The notes under the pieces are model-generated. The model did no database searches, was not told the DNA's origin, and saw only the letters and a list, made by a program, of their open reading frames with translations. The translations under genes were made by a program, and so were the position numbers. Positions 13,161 through 26,380 of a stretch of 64,000 bases of DNA are shown piece by piece. The stretch is from Hippophae tibetana (taxonomy: Eukaryota; Streptophyta; Magnoliopsida; Rosales; Elaeagnaceae): assembly GCA_037013495.1 (NCBI GenBank), contig CM072801.1, positions 7,798,501 through 7,862,500 of the forward strand, read 5' to 3'. Every line of letters begins with the position of its first letter. Position 1 is the stretch's first letter.

Positions 13161-16100
13161 ATCTATGAAGAAAAAAGGCCGACGAATAACAAAGTTTGGC
13201 GTCCAAAGCTCATTTGATGTGTGTCAATTCATTTACTATCTCATGGGTCAGGACCTATATGAGACTACGAGAGATACCATCTCCCATGTGAAGTGCTTTA
13301 ATTAGAGAGGCCACTAAATACAAGTGTTTATAACCAAAATGGACATCGAGATATATATATACTTTATGTCCTTATCATAATTTGAAGCACCTATATATAA
13401 CTAGCTTGGTCATTCGTATTGGCCAGTGATTAACAACTAGTTGAAGAGGGTATCTATCTGATCAATTGAGAATGGGTAACCAACTCTGTTCATTTTGGGG
13501 TTTGAGAGTGAGGCTATGAGTATTATGTAGGGCATGTGTCTGTTTTAATTTGATCAATGCTTGTCCTAACCTCGTTGCTAGTTGTAGGTTTAGTCAGGGT
13601 CTTGTTTTGTTTTTTTATATAGAGAACCATTAATACATCCTATGCTCTCTCTTGAGAAAAATTCTTCAAACTCTTATTATTATATACAAAAATATACTTT
13701 ATTTTCATAATTTTTGGATGATGAATAATTTTTAATACTTATAGGACTAGGACTAAATGTATTCACTTTTAAAATTAATAATAATTAATCGAGAAATTAA
13801 AAAATTAAAATATATTTTAAAAACAAAATAGGACCTCCAATGCCACCTCACCTATTCTTTGTGTGTGGGTTATATGAGACTAGAGATAAATATTTTAATT
13901 GTGGATAACTGAAATTATGATTATTCGTAAAAAAAATCCGATGATTTTTTTATAAAAATAATCGTAACCTATAAGGCGTGGGACGTGAATGATTTTATAA
14001 TATTAAAACTGTGTTTAACCGAAATTAAATGTATACTAATATTATTATTTGTTATATATATAATTACATAAAATAAACTTTTAATAACAAAGTATAAAAT
14101 ACTTGAAATAATTAGATTAAATTTTATTTATTCTTATTTTTTTATTTTTTTTATTTTATTTATAAACATGTGATAAATAGTTAAAAATAAAAATTAATGT
14201 TTAATATTTTAAATAATGTAGTAGAGTAAGAAATATTTTAATATTCATTTTTTTAAAATTAAATATATTTTCAAATAAATGTTAAAAAATAAGAAATATA
14301 ATTAAATAAGGAAACTACTAATTATTTATAACCTATAATTATTAACCATATATACTAAAAAATGGTACAAATATAATTATTAATATAATAGTATCTCCAC
14401 TTATCACGTAGGCTATGAGCCAGAGTTTGTTAAATCCAACCATTTTAATTCTGACACCACAACAATCAAAAATAATATTTAGGTTATAAGTCATTTGTTA
14501 TATATATATATAACAAATTTTACATGCAAAAAATTTTACATTTTACTTTTATGGGACTACCTGTTTAGAGGTGAACAAATATAATGCATTTATCCTGTAT
14601 GAGTTGAGTAACAATAAAGAAATTTAGTCAAAAGATAATATTGTGCAAAAGTTTGGAATATTGGAAAACTTGAAAATCTTTGTATAATGAAGAATTTATG
14701 CAAATCGTAAACAAAGTTTTGTTTCCATAAAAGAAAGAAGGTTTTTATGTACTAATCTTCTGTTTATCCTAATGATGATCATGAAGTTCTATGGTGATTC
14801 ATTACGTAACAAGCAGAGATAAATGTAAGTGATTCATTAGGTAACATATATACATGTACAATCAATAGACAAATATATCGAGAAAGCATGTTAATTTAGA
14901 AAAAAATTAATTTTTTTTTTATAAAAATGTGATGGTATCAAAAGAAATGATCAAATTTTAAACTTTTTTATTTTATTTTTTATCAATTTTATAGTTATTA
15001 TTAGTTATTGTTGAAGAAAATATATAAAAAAGATATCTTAATAACAATTAAAAAATAAAAAATTAATAATAATTTATTCTCGTGCTATCCCTTTTCTTGA
15101 AAAAAAAATACGAATAAAAATGCAATAAAAGAATAAAAAAAACCTTATATGATCAACACCCTGAATTTTATATCAATTCTATAACTTTACATTTTAAATA
15201 AAATATAAATAATTTACTCCAGACAATTTAAAATCCAAAAAAACCTATAAATGTAAAACACAAGTATAATTGTTTTTTAATATACTATATCCAAGTTTCT
15301 TCTTTGACAATTACTTTTAATTTAAAATAATTACTTTTATTATATATAAAAAGCAACAATATTTTGGTTATTTTTATATCCTTATAACAAATACATTTTT
15401 TTTTATCTATAGTTAATTTATTAATTTATTATGTATTTTGATTATTTTCTATTTTTTTTAATTTCTATCTATTTATTTAATACACAAAAACAATCCAACT
15501 GTACTTATATCTCTTTTATTTTTATTTTTATTAGTTTTTATCATTCATTAGTTATTCTCTATATTTTCTTATATATTAATAAATATCAAAATGTTTTTAT
15601 ATACTTATCAAATTTAAAAAATCATGTTTAACACTATGTATACTTAACAAATTTAAATAGCATAATAATGTTTATGTTTTCTTAAAAGTCGTTATTTTAA
15701 ATCAAATATTAACATAAAATATGAGATAAAAATAAATATATTACTTAACAAATTATTCATAAATTAAAATAATATTTTCAAAATAAATAATTTTATTGAT
15801 GCAGTTACATTTTATTTACTGTATGAGTCCAAAACTATTAATCAATAATACTTCCAACCAATCAATCTATATCAACAAAAGCAATTCTATTTATAATAAG
15901 TTATCTTAGAACAACAATTAATGTGACAGTTATTTATTATTTAAGTCAGATGTATTCATTTTTTTTAATCTATCATTATGTCTCACACAAGTTATTGCTA
16001 TTGTAAATAGATTTTTTTATGTAAACAATATCAATAATTAAAAGTAATTGGCCCTTTTTTTGGGTAATATTGTAATTGTGTTCTTCTTTTTTCACGATAG

Positions 16101-16447
16101 GAATTTGGCTTGTTGTAATTAGAAAATTTTTACTTCTAAATAAATTAAATTCATAAGTTAAAGTCACACTATTACATTTGATGTTTAAATTAAAAAAAAA
16201 ACATCAATAATTGGTAAGGAGGTAAGAAATTGTGGTTCATACTGACAGTAAGATTTTGCTATTATGTTGTAAATCACATTCAATCATATTAATTATTATT
16301 TGAAATATATATTAAAAATAAAGAGTAGGGAATCTGATCATGATCTTGATATGATGATCAAAGGTGGAGGTTTTTTTTTTCTAAGAGGGTGTCAAACTTA
16401 AATTACATACTTACTTACATGATTATATATATATATATATATATACA

Positions 16448-16461
16448 CACGTGCACGTGGC
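16448..16461. promoter_or_regulatory. Two abutting G-boxes (CACGTGCACGTGGC)
   Basis: Two perfect CACGTG palindromes touch each other, and the second extends to an ABRE (CACGTGGC). They lie just right of a TA microsatellite. The position is about 4.8 kb after the NCED stop and 4.2 kb before the next start codon, so assignment to either gene is speculative. Confidence 0.3.
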
Positions 16462-19400
16462 AGGCGCATCATATTTTTAAATATATATAAAATATTTTTT
16501 ACCTATTGTATAAATGAAGACGGTTAAAAAGAAAATTTTATTTATAAAGAACATGGTAATATGAAATTAAACCAAACTTCATTTCATTGCAAAGGCGGCA
16601 TGAATGATTAAAAAATTATACATTGTTATTAGATCTATGACCAATCATAATTTAGAATTATAAATTAAAAAAATAAAAATAAAAATCTCATTTTTAACAT
16701 TTTTTTATTTTGTTATTCTATAATTATGAATGCTATTGATATAAAACATTTACATGACCGATAAATAATTCCTTAGAAAGGATGTGTAGAAAATAAATTA
16801 GGTCAAAATTAAGCATGAAATATGTTAATTTATAATTTATTATGTTTTATTATTTGACAAGTTTATGAAAAGAACGAACCAAATCCAACAGACTATGTTC
16901 ACTTATCGATATTATTTTTGTTATGATCGATGTTATTTTTTTTAGTAGTAATTAATTTTTTTTATTCAAAATACTCTTTTGGTATTTTTATTATTTATTT
17001 TTCTCTTTGATAATTAACTAGAGTTAAAAAAAAAGATTTGTTAATTTTCAAAAACTATTTTTCTAACACCATTAATAATATAAATATTTTTATTTTATTA
17101 TTTATAAAATATATTTTTATCATTATCCTTGTCGATTAGTAATAAAAAAAAAATTTCATTAAAAAGAATATTTTCATTGTGAACTTTTAAAATATTATAA
17201 TTTTTAATACTTATTTATATTATTTATTTTTAAAAGTCATAAATTTAATAATTTTTAGTAGGAAATGTTAAACTCAACCTTTAACAAAAAAATTTATAAC
17301 TCTAGTTAATTTTCATAAAAAAATAAAAATACTTCACTAAAGAGTCAAAAAAGTATTTTGGATGAAAAAAAAATAGTTTCTGTTAAAAAAATGATATAAA
17401 TAATACTACTATTTAAATTAAATTATTAAAATAATTTTTTTTAATAATATAAAATATTTAAAATATCAATATATTAATTAAAATAATTATAAGTTACTCT
17501 TCCTGTGCGAGCCATCCCTACTTGTGATCCACTTTAATTATTAAAAGAAGGAAAATTTGATGTTACGTAAAAAATGCATTACACATTTATTTTAGGAATT
17601 TTTGCCTAAAACACATTTCATTAATAACCAAAATTTATAGATGTCCAAATAGATGGCAAGGTTTTAAAGTAGTTTGTATACTGTTAGCCAAATTTTTTTA
17701 TTATGGCCCAATTTTCTCATATAATTCACATCCTACTTTTACAATCATTTGTGTCATCGAACACCATAAGCTTGTCACCAGCTATCTATCCAACCAAATG
17801 TCAAATTTATTTCATAATAAAATATATGAAAATCAATCTATTATAATCAACTAAATATAATCAAATCAAAGATTGATTATAATTACTAATATTAATGAAA
17901 GTTATAATTTATATTTACCATAATATCAAGTTTAATTTACAACAAAATTAATCAAAATCAAGATAAGTGTCTTTGAATTATCATATTTTTATTTTGATAT
18001 TGTTTTTTATCTATATTTTCAACTATCACACATTAAATATTTTTATTTAAGTTATTGAAATATATTTTAATCAAATTCAATAATAATATTAAATAATTTA
18101 TAATAATTCAGATATACTAATTATTAAAATTAATTAAAATATATACTAATAATTTAAATAAAGATTTTTTATTTGTTTCATAAAATTAATAGGATATCTT
18201 ACTTATCCCGGTTAAAAACAAAAGATTAACAAATATCAAAATAAAAATAAATATAATATAAAGATACCAATTTTACCAAAATTTACTACATAAATAAAAA
18301 TAATAACAATTCATAATCAATTATCAACATTTAACTAATTTTAATAATCCCTTTCAAACTTATATACCCTTTTAAACATTTTTAAACTTTTAAATTTCCT
18401 ATAAAGCCGATTAGGCGTGGCTTGATTGATAATAGAAACAGAAGACATGCCCCTCAAAACCCTATTTAACACAAAACAACTCAACCTCCACTTTTTTTTT
18501 TACCATATTTTAGATAAAATATATTTATTTTATCATAATGTATTAGTAATTAACAGTTTCTTTTTTTTAATATCACTATATTTATAAAATTATGTTAAAT
18601 TTATTTAATTATTACAAAAGTGATATGTACCTTACATTGGACGTAAAATAAAAGATTTTTTTAATAAAATGAAATAATTACACATAGTTGAAAGAAAATT
18701 AAAAAATAAAATGTAATAAGATTTATAAAATGAATTTCATGTAATTAAATATAAACGTGGTTTTATTTAAATTAAGTTGAGTATTTTTTTCATTTTTATT
18801 AAATTTAAATGAAATTATTATCTATCATACGAGTTAAGAAAAATGATGAATTTATATGTGATCTCTTAGTTAGTGGGATAAAAATTATGGATTTGAATTC
18901 TTACATAACATTTTATGGGTTTGAATCCCTATATAAAAATTTAAAATAAATAAATTAAATGAATAGAAAGAGTTAACCGTATAATATATAACTTACCATC
19001 TAAATTTCACTATAATTTGAACTTAAAGTTGAATATAAACTTTTATGTTCCAATCAAAATATATAATTATATCGTATATTTAAATAAATTTTTTGAATTC
19101 ATATAAAAGTCCATTATTTAATTTTTAAGTATTAAATATTTATTTTTTTAATAAGAAAAAATTAAACTTGTAAAAATTTAATAAAATTAAATATTATGAA
19201 AACAATAGATAAATATTTATAAAATTTGAGTAAAATATGTTTATTTATAAATGATTAAGAGATAAAAATATCATATTTTACAATTATAAAATTAGAAAAA
19301 TATTAATTTTTAAATAACTACATTTTCTAAATAAGATAACTCACACTAAGAATTAAGTTATAAAGGAATTGAAGAAAGTCCTCGTCTTTTTCGAAAATAT

Positions 19401-20588
19401 TGATCTGCACTGAGATAGAGATGACTATATAATTAAATGTTAGTGTAAATATAATGTTACGTCTCTTTCGAAAATGTTACGAATAAATTGATTTAAAAAT
19501 AATATATTAATTCATATATATTCTATAAATTATATAGAATACATATATTAAGTCAGACTCAAAACTATCATGAGAAAATGATTTTGTATTTCTTTTGGGG
19601 AAGCGTGCATTGCTATTTGGTTCTATGCTTACCTTTTTTCTTTAACTATTTAAAGATATAAGTAATTATAAATCAAAGTGAATAATTACCTTTGATAACA
19701 TAATACCTTAAATATATTTTTTATAATATTAAAGAATTTATTTTTAAATATATATACTATTAAATTTATTTTCATAATAATTGATTATAAGCTTAAAAAA
19801 TAAAAAAAATACTTTGATTTAATCATTTTAATATTTTTATTTTAAGGTAATTCACTCACACGTTTATATTATATAAAAACAGATGAGAGGTGTTAATATT
19901 AGAATAAAATTAGTAGGATAAGGGATTATGTTAAATTATTTTATAATAAAATTTAAATTTTAAAATAATAAATAATTAAATTAAAAGAATACAAAAATTC
20001 ACACATATTTTTAACTTAATATAAGAAATATAAAATTCGTGAAATGTAAAGACAAATTATTATTTGAATTAAATGAAAGAAAGATATTACCAACGTTCTC
20101 AAAGTCAGAGAATCCAGAAACGGCGATATGAAGCATAAATGATAATTTATTACAAAGAAAAAAGATAAAGGAAAGACATTAAAATCATAGGTAGCGTTAG
20201 TGCAATTCTAATTATGTTTATTATATCGAATATTTATTTTGTTTTTTATAATAATAATAATAATAATTATTTTTAAATAATATTTATACATTTCTATACT
20301 TTTTAAAATATTATAATAATCTGAATCGATAACATCAACCACGTTTTAGATGGCCTACTGGTCATTAAAGGATTTTTATTTTCTCTATCGAATTTGAAGT
20401 TTTGGTTTATTTTATGTGGAAGAAAAGAGAGGTCGTGTCCATTATTCAGATAAATTTAATTTCGAATTTTTATTATGGGGGTCTTTTCATAGTCCCGACC
20501 TATAGCTGTTCAACTTTCTGAGTCTGATCCCTAATTTACTTGCGTTCATATATTGTTTCTGTTTCCTTTTGGTACTTTGTGTTCCCTG

Positions 20589-20679
20589 GTAAGTAATTTG
20601 TTTCTTTTAATTGCAATTTTGTTGTTAATTTTGTTGTTTTTGCTGTTGGTGTTTTGATTTTGTTGGAAGTTGACTGTAG
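20589..20679 (+). other. Probable 5' UTR intron of the CLB1-type gene
   Basis: A strong donor (CTG|GTAAGT) at 20589 and an acceptor (GACTGTAG|G) ending at 20679 enclose 91 bases of T-rich DNA, 22 bases before the start codon. This is the usual look of a plant leader intron. It is inferred from splice consensus only. Confidence 0.5.
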
Positions 20680-20701
20680 GTTGAGTTTGTAATTTGGGAA
20701 A

Positions 20702-23700
20702 ATGGGTTTGATTTCGGGGATATTGATGGGTATGGTTTTCGGGATTTCATTGATGGCTGGTTGGCGTCAAATGATGAGATACCGGAGCTCTAAGCGAATC
20801 GCCAAGGTATGCTTTTCAGATAACTGTTGGTTTGATACGCCTGGTTGGATATTCGAAACTGATGACAACGGTGTTTTTGTCTATAAAAAGAATGTCGATA
20901 TTGATTAATAAAGATACTGCAGTGTCTTCGGTGCTTATGAGTAGTATGAGACATACTTTGTTTCGGTTAACCTATAGGATTAAATGACTCATGGTTCGTA
21001 TACACTATAAGAAATTTACATGGTATTAGCTTCATATGATAATTGAACTAATCAAATAGTATTTCATGATTATCACTGCAAATTTTATTTTCCCTTCACA
21101 GGCAGTTGACATAAAAATCCTTGGCTCCCTCAACAGAGATGATTTGAAGAAAATTTGTGGCGATAGTTTTCCCGAATGGATATCATTCCCTGTCTATGAA
21201 CAAGTCGGTTTTCATATTGGTTTAGCCTTACTAGTATTTTAAATATCCAATTTTTTGAAAGTAAGGAATTGTTTTTGTGTTATGATGTCATTCCTTTGGT
21301 TGGCTCTTTTAGGTGAAATGGTTGAACAAGCAACTCGCAAAAATGTGGCCTTATATTGCCCAAGTAAGACTCTCTTGCTTTCCTTACCATACATGTTTGG
21401 TAGTTGCCAAACTTGCCATAATAAAAAATATAATTTTATTTTCCTGTTTTCTATGTAAATGTTTTACTATATGTTACATGGTCTCTTCATTTTTCATGAA
21501 GTATCCACATCCAACCGATTACGGCATGGATATGGGTGTGGGTACTCAACATTCTAAATTGGTGAAAATTTAAAGAAAACTGAAAAAAATAGGTGTCAAA
21601 CATGTATCCAAAAATTTAGAACACTCGTGTCTTAAAAGAGTCTATATAACATAGGTTTTACTAATGTATGACATTGCAGTGAGCATGATTTTTTCTCTGT
21701 CGTGCATATTTTTAAATTCATATGCATATGGAGAATACTGTATATAATCCACAATTGAAAGTTGGGCTAGTCTTGCAAAATCAGTTTGAACCAGTGATCT
21801 AGTGAATGGAGATTTTTTTTGTGTTGCAAGTAATTATTTCATTAATAAAATCCAGTTAGGAGAATTCATTAACAGAACAGAACTTAGATTAAAAAAAGGA
21901 AGAGAGAGCAATAAATTTGGAAGATGACTAAATTACAAATTTATTTTAAAATTGGACACTCAATTTTTTTTGTTTTGTTTTTGGAATACTTCTCTGACAA
22001 ATGCTGGATGTACTCATTCTCAGGCAGGAGAAATGGTGATAAAAGAATCTGTTGAACCCATACTGGAAGATTATCGACCTCCAGGAATTACTTCATTAAA
22101 GTTCAACAAGTTTTCTCTTGGGACTGTGGCACCCAAAATTGAAGGTATAAGTAACATTCTGACTGCTTTCTATATTTTTCCTTCCCTCTTTTATCAATGC
22201 AGCAACCTCTATTCTCAGATTTTCTGGGAATGATAATACTATGGCATTTTTGACTACTATTTACAAAATCAATCATTAAATATTTCGGCTCATTTTCTAT
22301 GAGACTATGATTGTCCTTCTCACTATTATGAACGCAGCGACCTCAATTCTCAGATTTTTTTTGGGGAATGAAATGACTATATTAACCTTTTGATATTACA
22401 CAAAAAGACTCTTGCTTTTGGCTACTACATATGAAAACAATTTGCATGGAAAAATAGATTATATTTTTACATTGAATGGGGATGTTCTTGTTTAAGTCCT
22501 ATGATACTTTTGAGAATCAATCTTGCTAAGATTTCGTACTCTGCCCTCAAACATCTTGCACCAGAGTTTCAGTTGAAAGAGTGGAATTTCTCTCAACTGG
22601 TTAAGACCTTAAGATGGGTATGTATGTGAGATTTGAGTATGCAAATTTCATAGACTTGAGATTTTTAGATTATCAGGTATTGGTGCTGGGATAAGAATCT
22701 CAATGTAGGTTGGGAATAGGGATGATGACATAGCGTTGTTCCCTGGCACAACACTTGAGCCATTTTTTATAGATTCTTACATTTTGCAACTTGCTTTGTG
22801 CTTTAATCTCTTTATGATGGATCTGCATGACAGTGCAAATTCATCTTTATCATAAACGTAATATATCATTTCTTTTAAACATCTGCCCATGCACAATTAA
22901 AAAATGCAGGTATTCGTGTTCAGAGTCTTAAGAAAGGTCAGCTCACAATGGACATTGATTTCCGTTGGGGTGGTGATCCAAGCATTGTATTAGGCGTTGA
23001 AGCTGCACTTGTTGCTTCAATTCCTATTCAAGTTGGTGCATTGAAATTGTGGAAGATTGTGCTTTTCAATTTTTGTTTTGATATTATGTATAGTCTTCCT
23101 ATTCGCAAATAATTAGTGTATTGGGTTTTTTTATTAAAGACTTGTGGTGATACTTGCCGCAGTTGAAGGACCTACAAGTTTTCTCTGTTATTCGTGTTAT
23201 CTTCCAACTTGCTGAAGAGATTCCGTGTATTTCTGCCGTTGTTGTTGCTCTACTTGCAGAGGTGATCTATTCCTAACTGTTTCCAAAAGCATGAAGCTAA
23301 TTAACTTGTTTTCTGTCTTGACTGTTTCTCAGTTTGCCTTTTCTTTGCTGTTGTTTTATAAGTTCCATGGGAAAAAAAATAAAAAAAATCCCCTTGTGTT
23401 TTATAAGTTCCATGCCCCCCAACCCCCACACACAAAAAAAAAAAACTCCAGACATTATTTATCCTGCTTTTTAATCCAATCATTATCTTTAGCTTGGTTA
23501 ACATGCAGCTTCTGCTGTACATGCATAATTTTTCCGCTATCTGATTCAGCGGCTCCCGCACGCGTGGGGGGTACTGCAATTCATGTTTTCTAGTGGTTTT
23601 TAAATTCTAGAGATATTCCTTTTTTAACACAAGGGGATTTTTTTAATTTTTTTTCCCTTTTAAATTTTGTAATCTTCCATTAATGAGGCAGTGGTGCATA

Positions 23701-26100
23701 AGTCATTCTGTATGTAGTTACTGAAGGATGCTCCTCTAATCTGATCCCAATGAAATTAATTTTAGGTCCATGCTTTAAAATTGATTTTTTCTGAGAATAT
23801 GCTTCATTATGCAATTGCATGGCATTCTCAATTGCTGTACTTTTAAATGTTTAATGTCTTACATTTGATCAGCCAAAGCCTCGAATAGATTATACACTGA
23901 AGGCCATTGGTGGAAGCTTAACTGCCATTCCTGGACTTTCAGATATGATTGATGTAAGTTCCAATATTAGTATGTAATCGTTTTTGTTTTATGATTGAGG
24001 TTTTGTGTTACTTCATCTCTTTACAATAAATTTATCAGGATACAGTGAATTCAATTGTCACGGATATGCTTCAGTGGCCTCATAGAATAGTTGTTCCAAT
24101 TGGGGGTATACCTGTTGATACAAGGTAATCATGATTTTAATCTTTTTTTATCCTTCGATTTCTTGGCTCTTTCTTCATGTATATTGATTATAGCAGACTT
24201 ACAAGTGTTTCCATATTCCAGCCTAAATATTGATTTTATTTGTTGATACAACTTTATCATTTTCTTTCCTTTCTTTGTGCACTTGAGTTTTCATATTATG
24301 TTTACTTCTTCTTCTTCTTCTTCTTTTAATAAGGAACACAATTTCATTCTTGAAAGAATTGGGGAAGGAATATAATGCGTTTTCTGGTCTTATGCAGTGA
24401 ACTTGAGCTCAAACCGCAGGGAAAGCTTACCCTGACCATTGTCAAAGCTAATGGTTTGAAAAATATGGAAATGATTGGAAAGTCAGATCCTTATGTTGTT
24501 GTTCATATTCGGCCGCTGTTCAAGGTTAAAACTAAGGTTATTGATAATAACTTGAATCCAGAGTGGAATCAAACATTTGAGCTGATTGCCGAGGATAAGG
24601 AGACACAATCACTTATTCTGGAGGTTAAACAACAAATACCCATTCTGTTTTATTCCTCAGTTTGATGCTGTTTACGTAGATATCGAAACCAATAAATATT
24701 TTAGGAATTTAGTTTGATTGTCATATTTTGTTATTTCTGTCGTTACATGATATCTCGTTGGGTTTAAGCCCACTGGTCGGCTAAGGCTTCTAATATTGCA
24801 AGTCTCTTATTTTCTTCCCTCTCCTAATTCTTATTTTGCTTCCGCACTTCATCAGTTCACTTTCTTAATGTGCCCTTAAACATTTATCTTCTGGAAGAGC
24901 AGCATCTCTGTTTAGAATGCCTCAAATGTTTACTTGGTACTTTACATCCTTCCCAATAGCAATGGCATTTTTTTCCCTAAGGAGTAATGCAGACCTCCAA
25001 CATTTTCTTACAACGGGATGGAAGCAACCGTAAGAATTTTAGTGGAAATAGTTGTATGAACAAAATGAATGGGATTTTGTTGGTGTAAAAAAAATGCTAA
25101 CATGGACTATGGATATTTTGGAAAGCCCTTCAAATGTGCAATCTCATGTTTAACATGCAAGATGAATGTAAATACAAATGGAGTTGATTATTTGAATTCT
25201 TCAATGATTTGTTCATGATATTGCTTCACCCTCATCCTGTTTTTTACCTTAATGATATGACAGGTATTTTACTTATGATTCAAATTGCTACTATATTAGC
25301 AGGAAAAAAAAAATCTAAAATGTGTTTGTACTCTTCAACAGGTATTTGATAAGGACATTGGGCAAGACAAGAGATTGGGAGTAGGAAAATTACCTTTGAT
25401 TGACCTGGAAGCAGAAACTGTCAAAGAGTTTGAGCTGAGACTGCTAGCATCACTTGACACACTCAAAGTCAAAGACAAGAAAGACAGAGGGACCCTGACA
25501 ATAAAGGTCTAAGTTCATGTCTGATGATGTCTTTATTGTTTGTCTTTGACTCTCCGTGGTGTTGAATTTAAAATTTCAGTAGTTGAACATAGATATTTAT
25601 GAATCATTCTAATTTTTGTTTCTGTTTCTGATGTCCCATTGTAAGTAGGGTTTTCTTAACTGGGCTGTAATCGGGTATATTTGCTTTTGTTCTACTGTGG
25701 TCATCCTTTGTTAAATTAAGTATTGTGGTTTTGTTTTCAGGTTTTATATCATGAATTTAATAACGAGGAGCAGTTGGCTGCACTCGAGGAAGAAAAAATG
25801 ATCCTTGAAGAAAGAAAGAAGCTTAAAGCAGAGGGAGTTATTGGGAGCACAATGGATGCTCTTGATGGTGCGGCTTCATTAGTTGGATCTGGTGTTGGGT
25901 TGGTTGGTACTGGTATTGGCACAGGAGTTGGGTTGGTTGGGAGCGGCATTGGCGCTGGATTTGGAGTTGTTGGAAGTGGTATCAGCAAAGCAGGGAAGTT
26001 CATGGGCAGAACTTTCACAGGTCATTCTAGCTCCCGGAAAAGTGGCTCCACAACTCCAGTGAATAATGTCCAGGAAAATGGCGGGGCAAAGCCACTGTAA
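20702..26100 (+). CDS. CLB1: Synaptotagmin-like SMP/C2 calcium-dependent lipid-binding protein (CLB1/SYT7 type)
   Basis: Eleven exons join in phase: 20702-20806, 21102-21203, 21313-21363, 22024-22144, 22910-23031, 23163-23261, 23873-23953, 24039-24124, 24398-24623, 25342-25506, 25741-26100. The product has 505 residues, close to Arabidopsis CLB1 (At3g61050), whose sequence style it follows throughout. Residues 1-22 form an N-terminal membrane anchor. About 60-250 are an SMP (TULIP lipid-transfer) domain. About 264-380 are a single C2 domain with the GKSDPY motif (D286) and loop-3 acids D334, D336 and D340, suited to calcium or phospholipid binding. A charged helix (394-416) precedes a Gly/Val repeat (about 428-466) and a Ser-rich tail. 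The family works at ER-plasma membrane contacts; Arabidopsis CLB1 is reported to bind the thalianol synthase promoter and affect stress responses. The single C2 domain separates it from two-C2 SYT1-SYT5. Donors after exons 2 and 5 (GTCGGT, GTTGGT) are weak but fixed by phase and homology. Confidence 0.92.
23369..23657. mobile_element. Small inverted-repeat element (MITE-like) in intron 6 of the CLB1-type gene
   Basis: A 32-bp arm at 23369-23400 (GGGAAAAAAAAT...TCCCCTTGTGTT) is matched in reverse complement by 23626-23657 with 31 of 32 identical. The whole is 289 bp. No target duplication is clear at the outer edges. A 17-bp direct repeat (GTTTTATAAGTTCCATG) at 23353-23369 and 23398-23414 brackets the left arm. 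The core encodes nothing; ORFs crossing it are chance frames. Confidence 0.6.
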
Positions 26101-26380
26101 GTTACATACAATAGGCTGTAAATTGGCACTGTGTTATGCTTGCTTTGCTTCAATGAGTAGTAGAGTTTGTCATTGTGTTTTAAGCTGGCCGTACTTCATG
26201 CATCTTCTCAAGTGTTGTATCTGCTGCTACTTTGGAATATCATGACATCGAGACGCAGGAATTGTTAGTTCCCAACTTTGTTAGAGTTGTACGATCCTGT
26301 ATCTGGTTCATGTTGTTTTTAGCTGTTAAGATTAATAGAAATCTCTAAATTGTACAAATTATCCAAATCCCACTGTTTTA
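26101..26380 (+). other. 3' UTR of the CLB1-type gene
   Basis: This non-coding, T-rich stretch follows the stop codon and has a GATTAATAGAAAT polyadenylation-like context near 26330. The end is estimated. Confidence 0.4.

Larger units (their letters stand above)
12061..20400. other. AT-rich intergenic DNA between NCED and the CLB1-type gene
   Basis: No coding region is supported; the few ORFs (such as 15431-15631 and 15976-16167) are Ile/Phe/Tyr/Asn-rich translations of AT-rich DNA. A less AT-rich stretch at about 13190-13640 gives no recognisable protein in any frame. A TA microsatellite lies at 16424-16445. A candidate MITE and a double G-box are listed separately. Confidence 0.6.

Noticed and set aside
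15431..15631. A 66-codon ORF rich in Phe, Ile, Tyr
   Set aside because: It reflects AT-rich sequence; no start context or conservation clues.
18850..18930. A B-box-like GGGTTTGAATCCC that could mark a tRNA or SINE
   Set aside because: No matching A box at proper distance, no cloverleaf and no poly(A) tail or target duplication.
23225..23593. Overlapping ORFs on both strands in the CLB1-type intron 6
   Set aside because: They cross an exon end, homopolymer runs and the inverted-repeat element; the neighbouring exons are explained by splicing.
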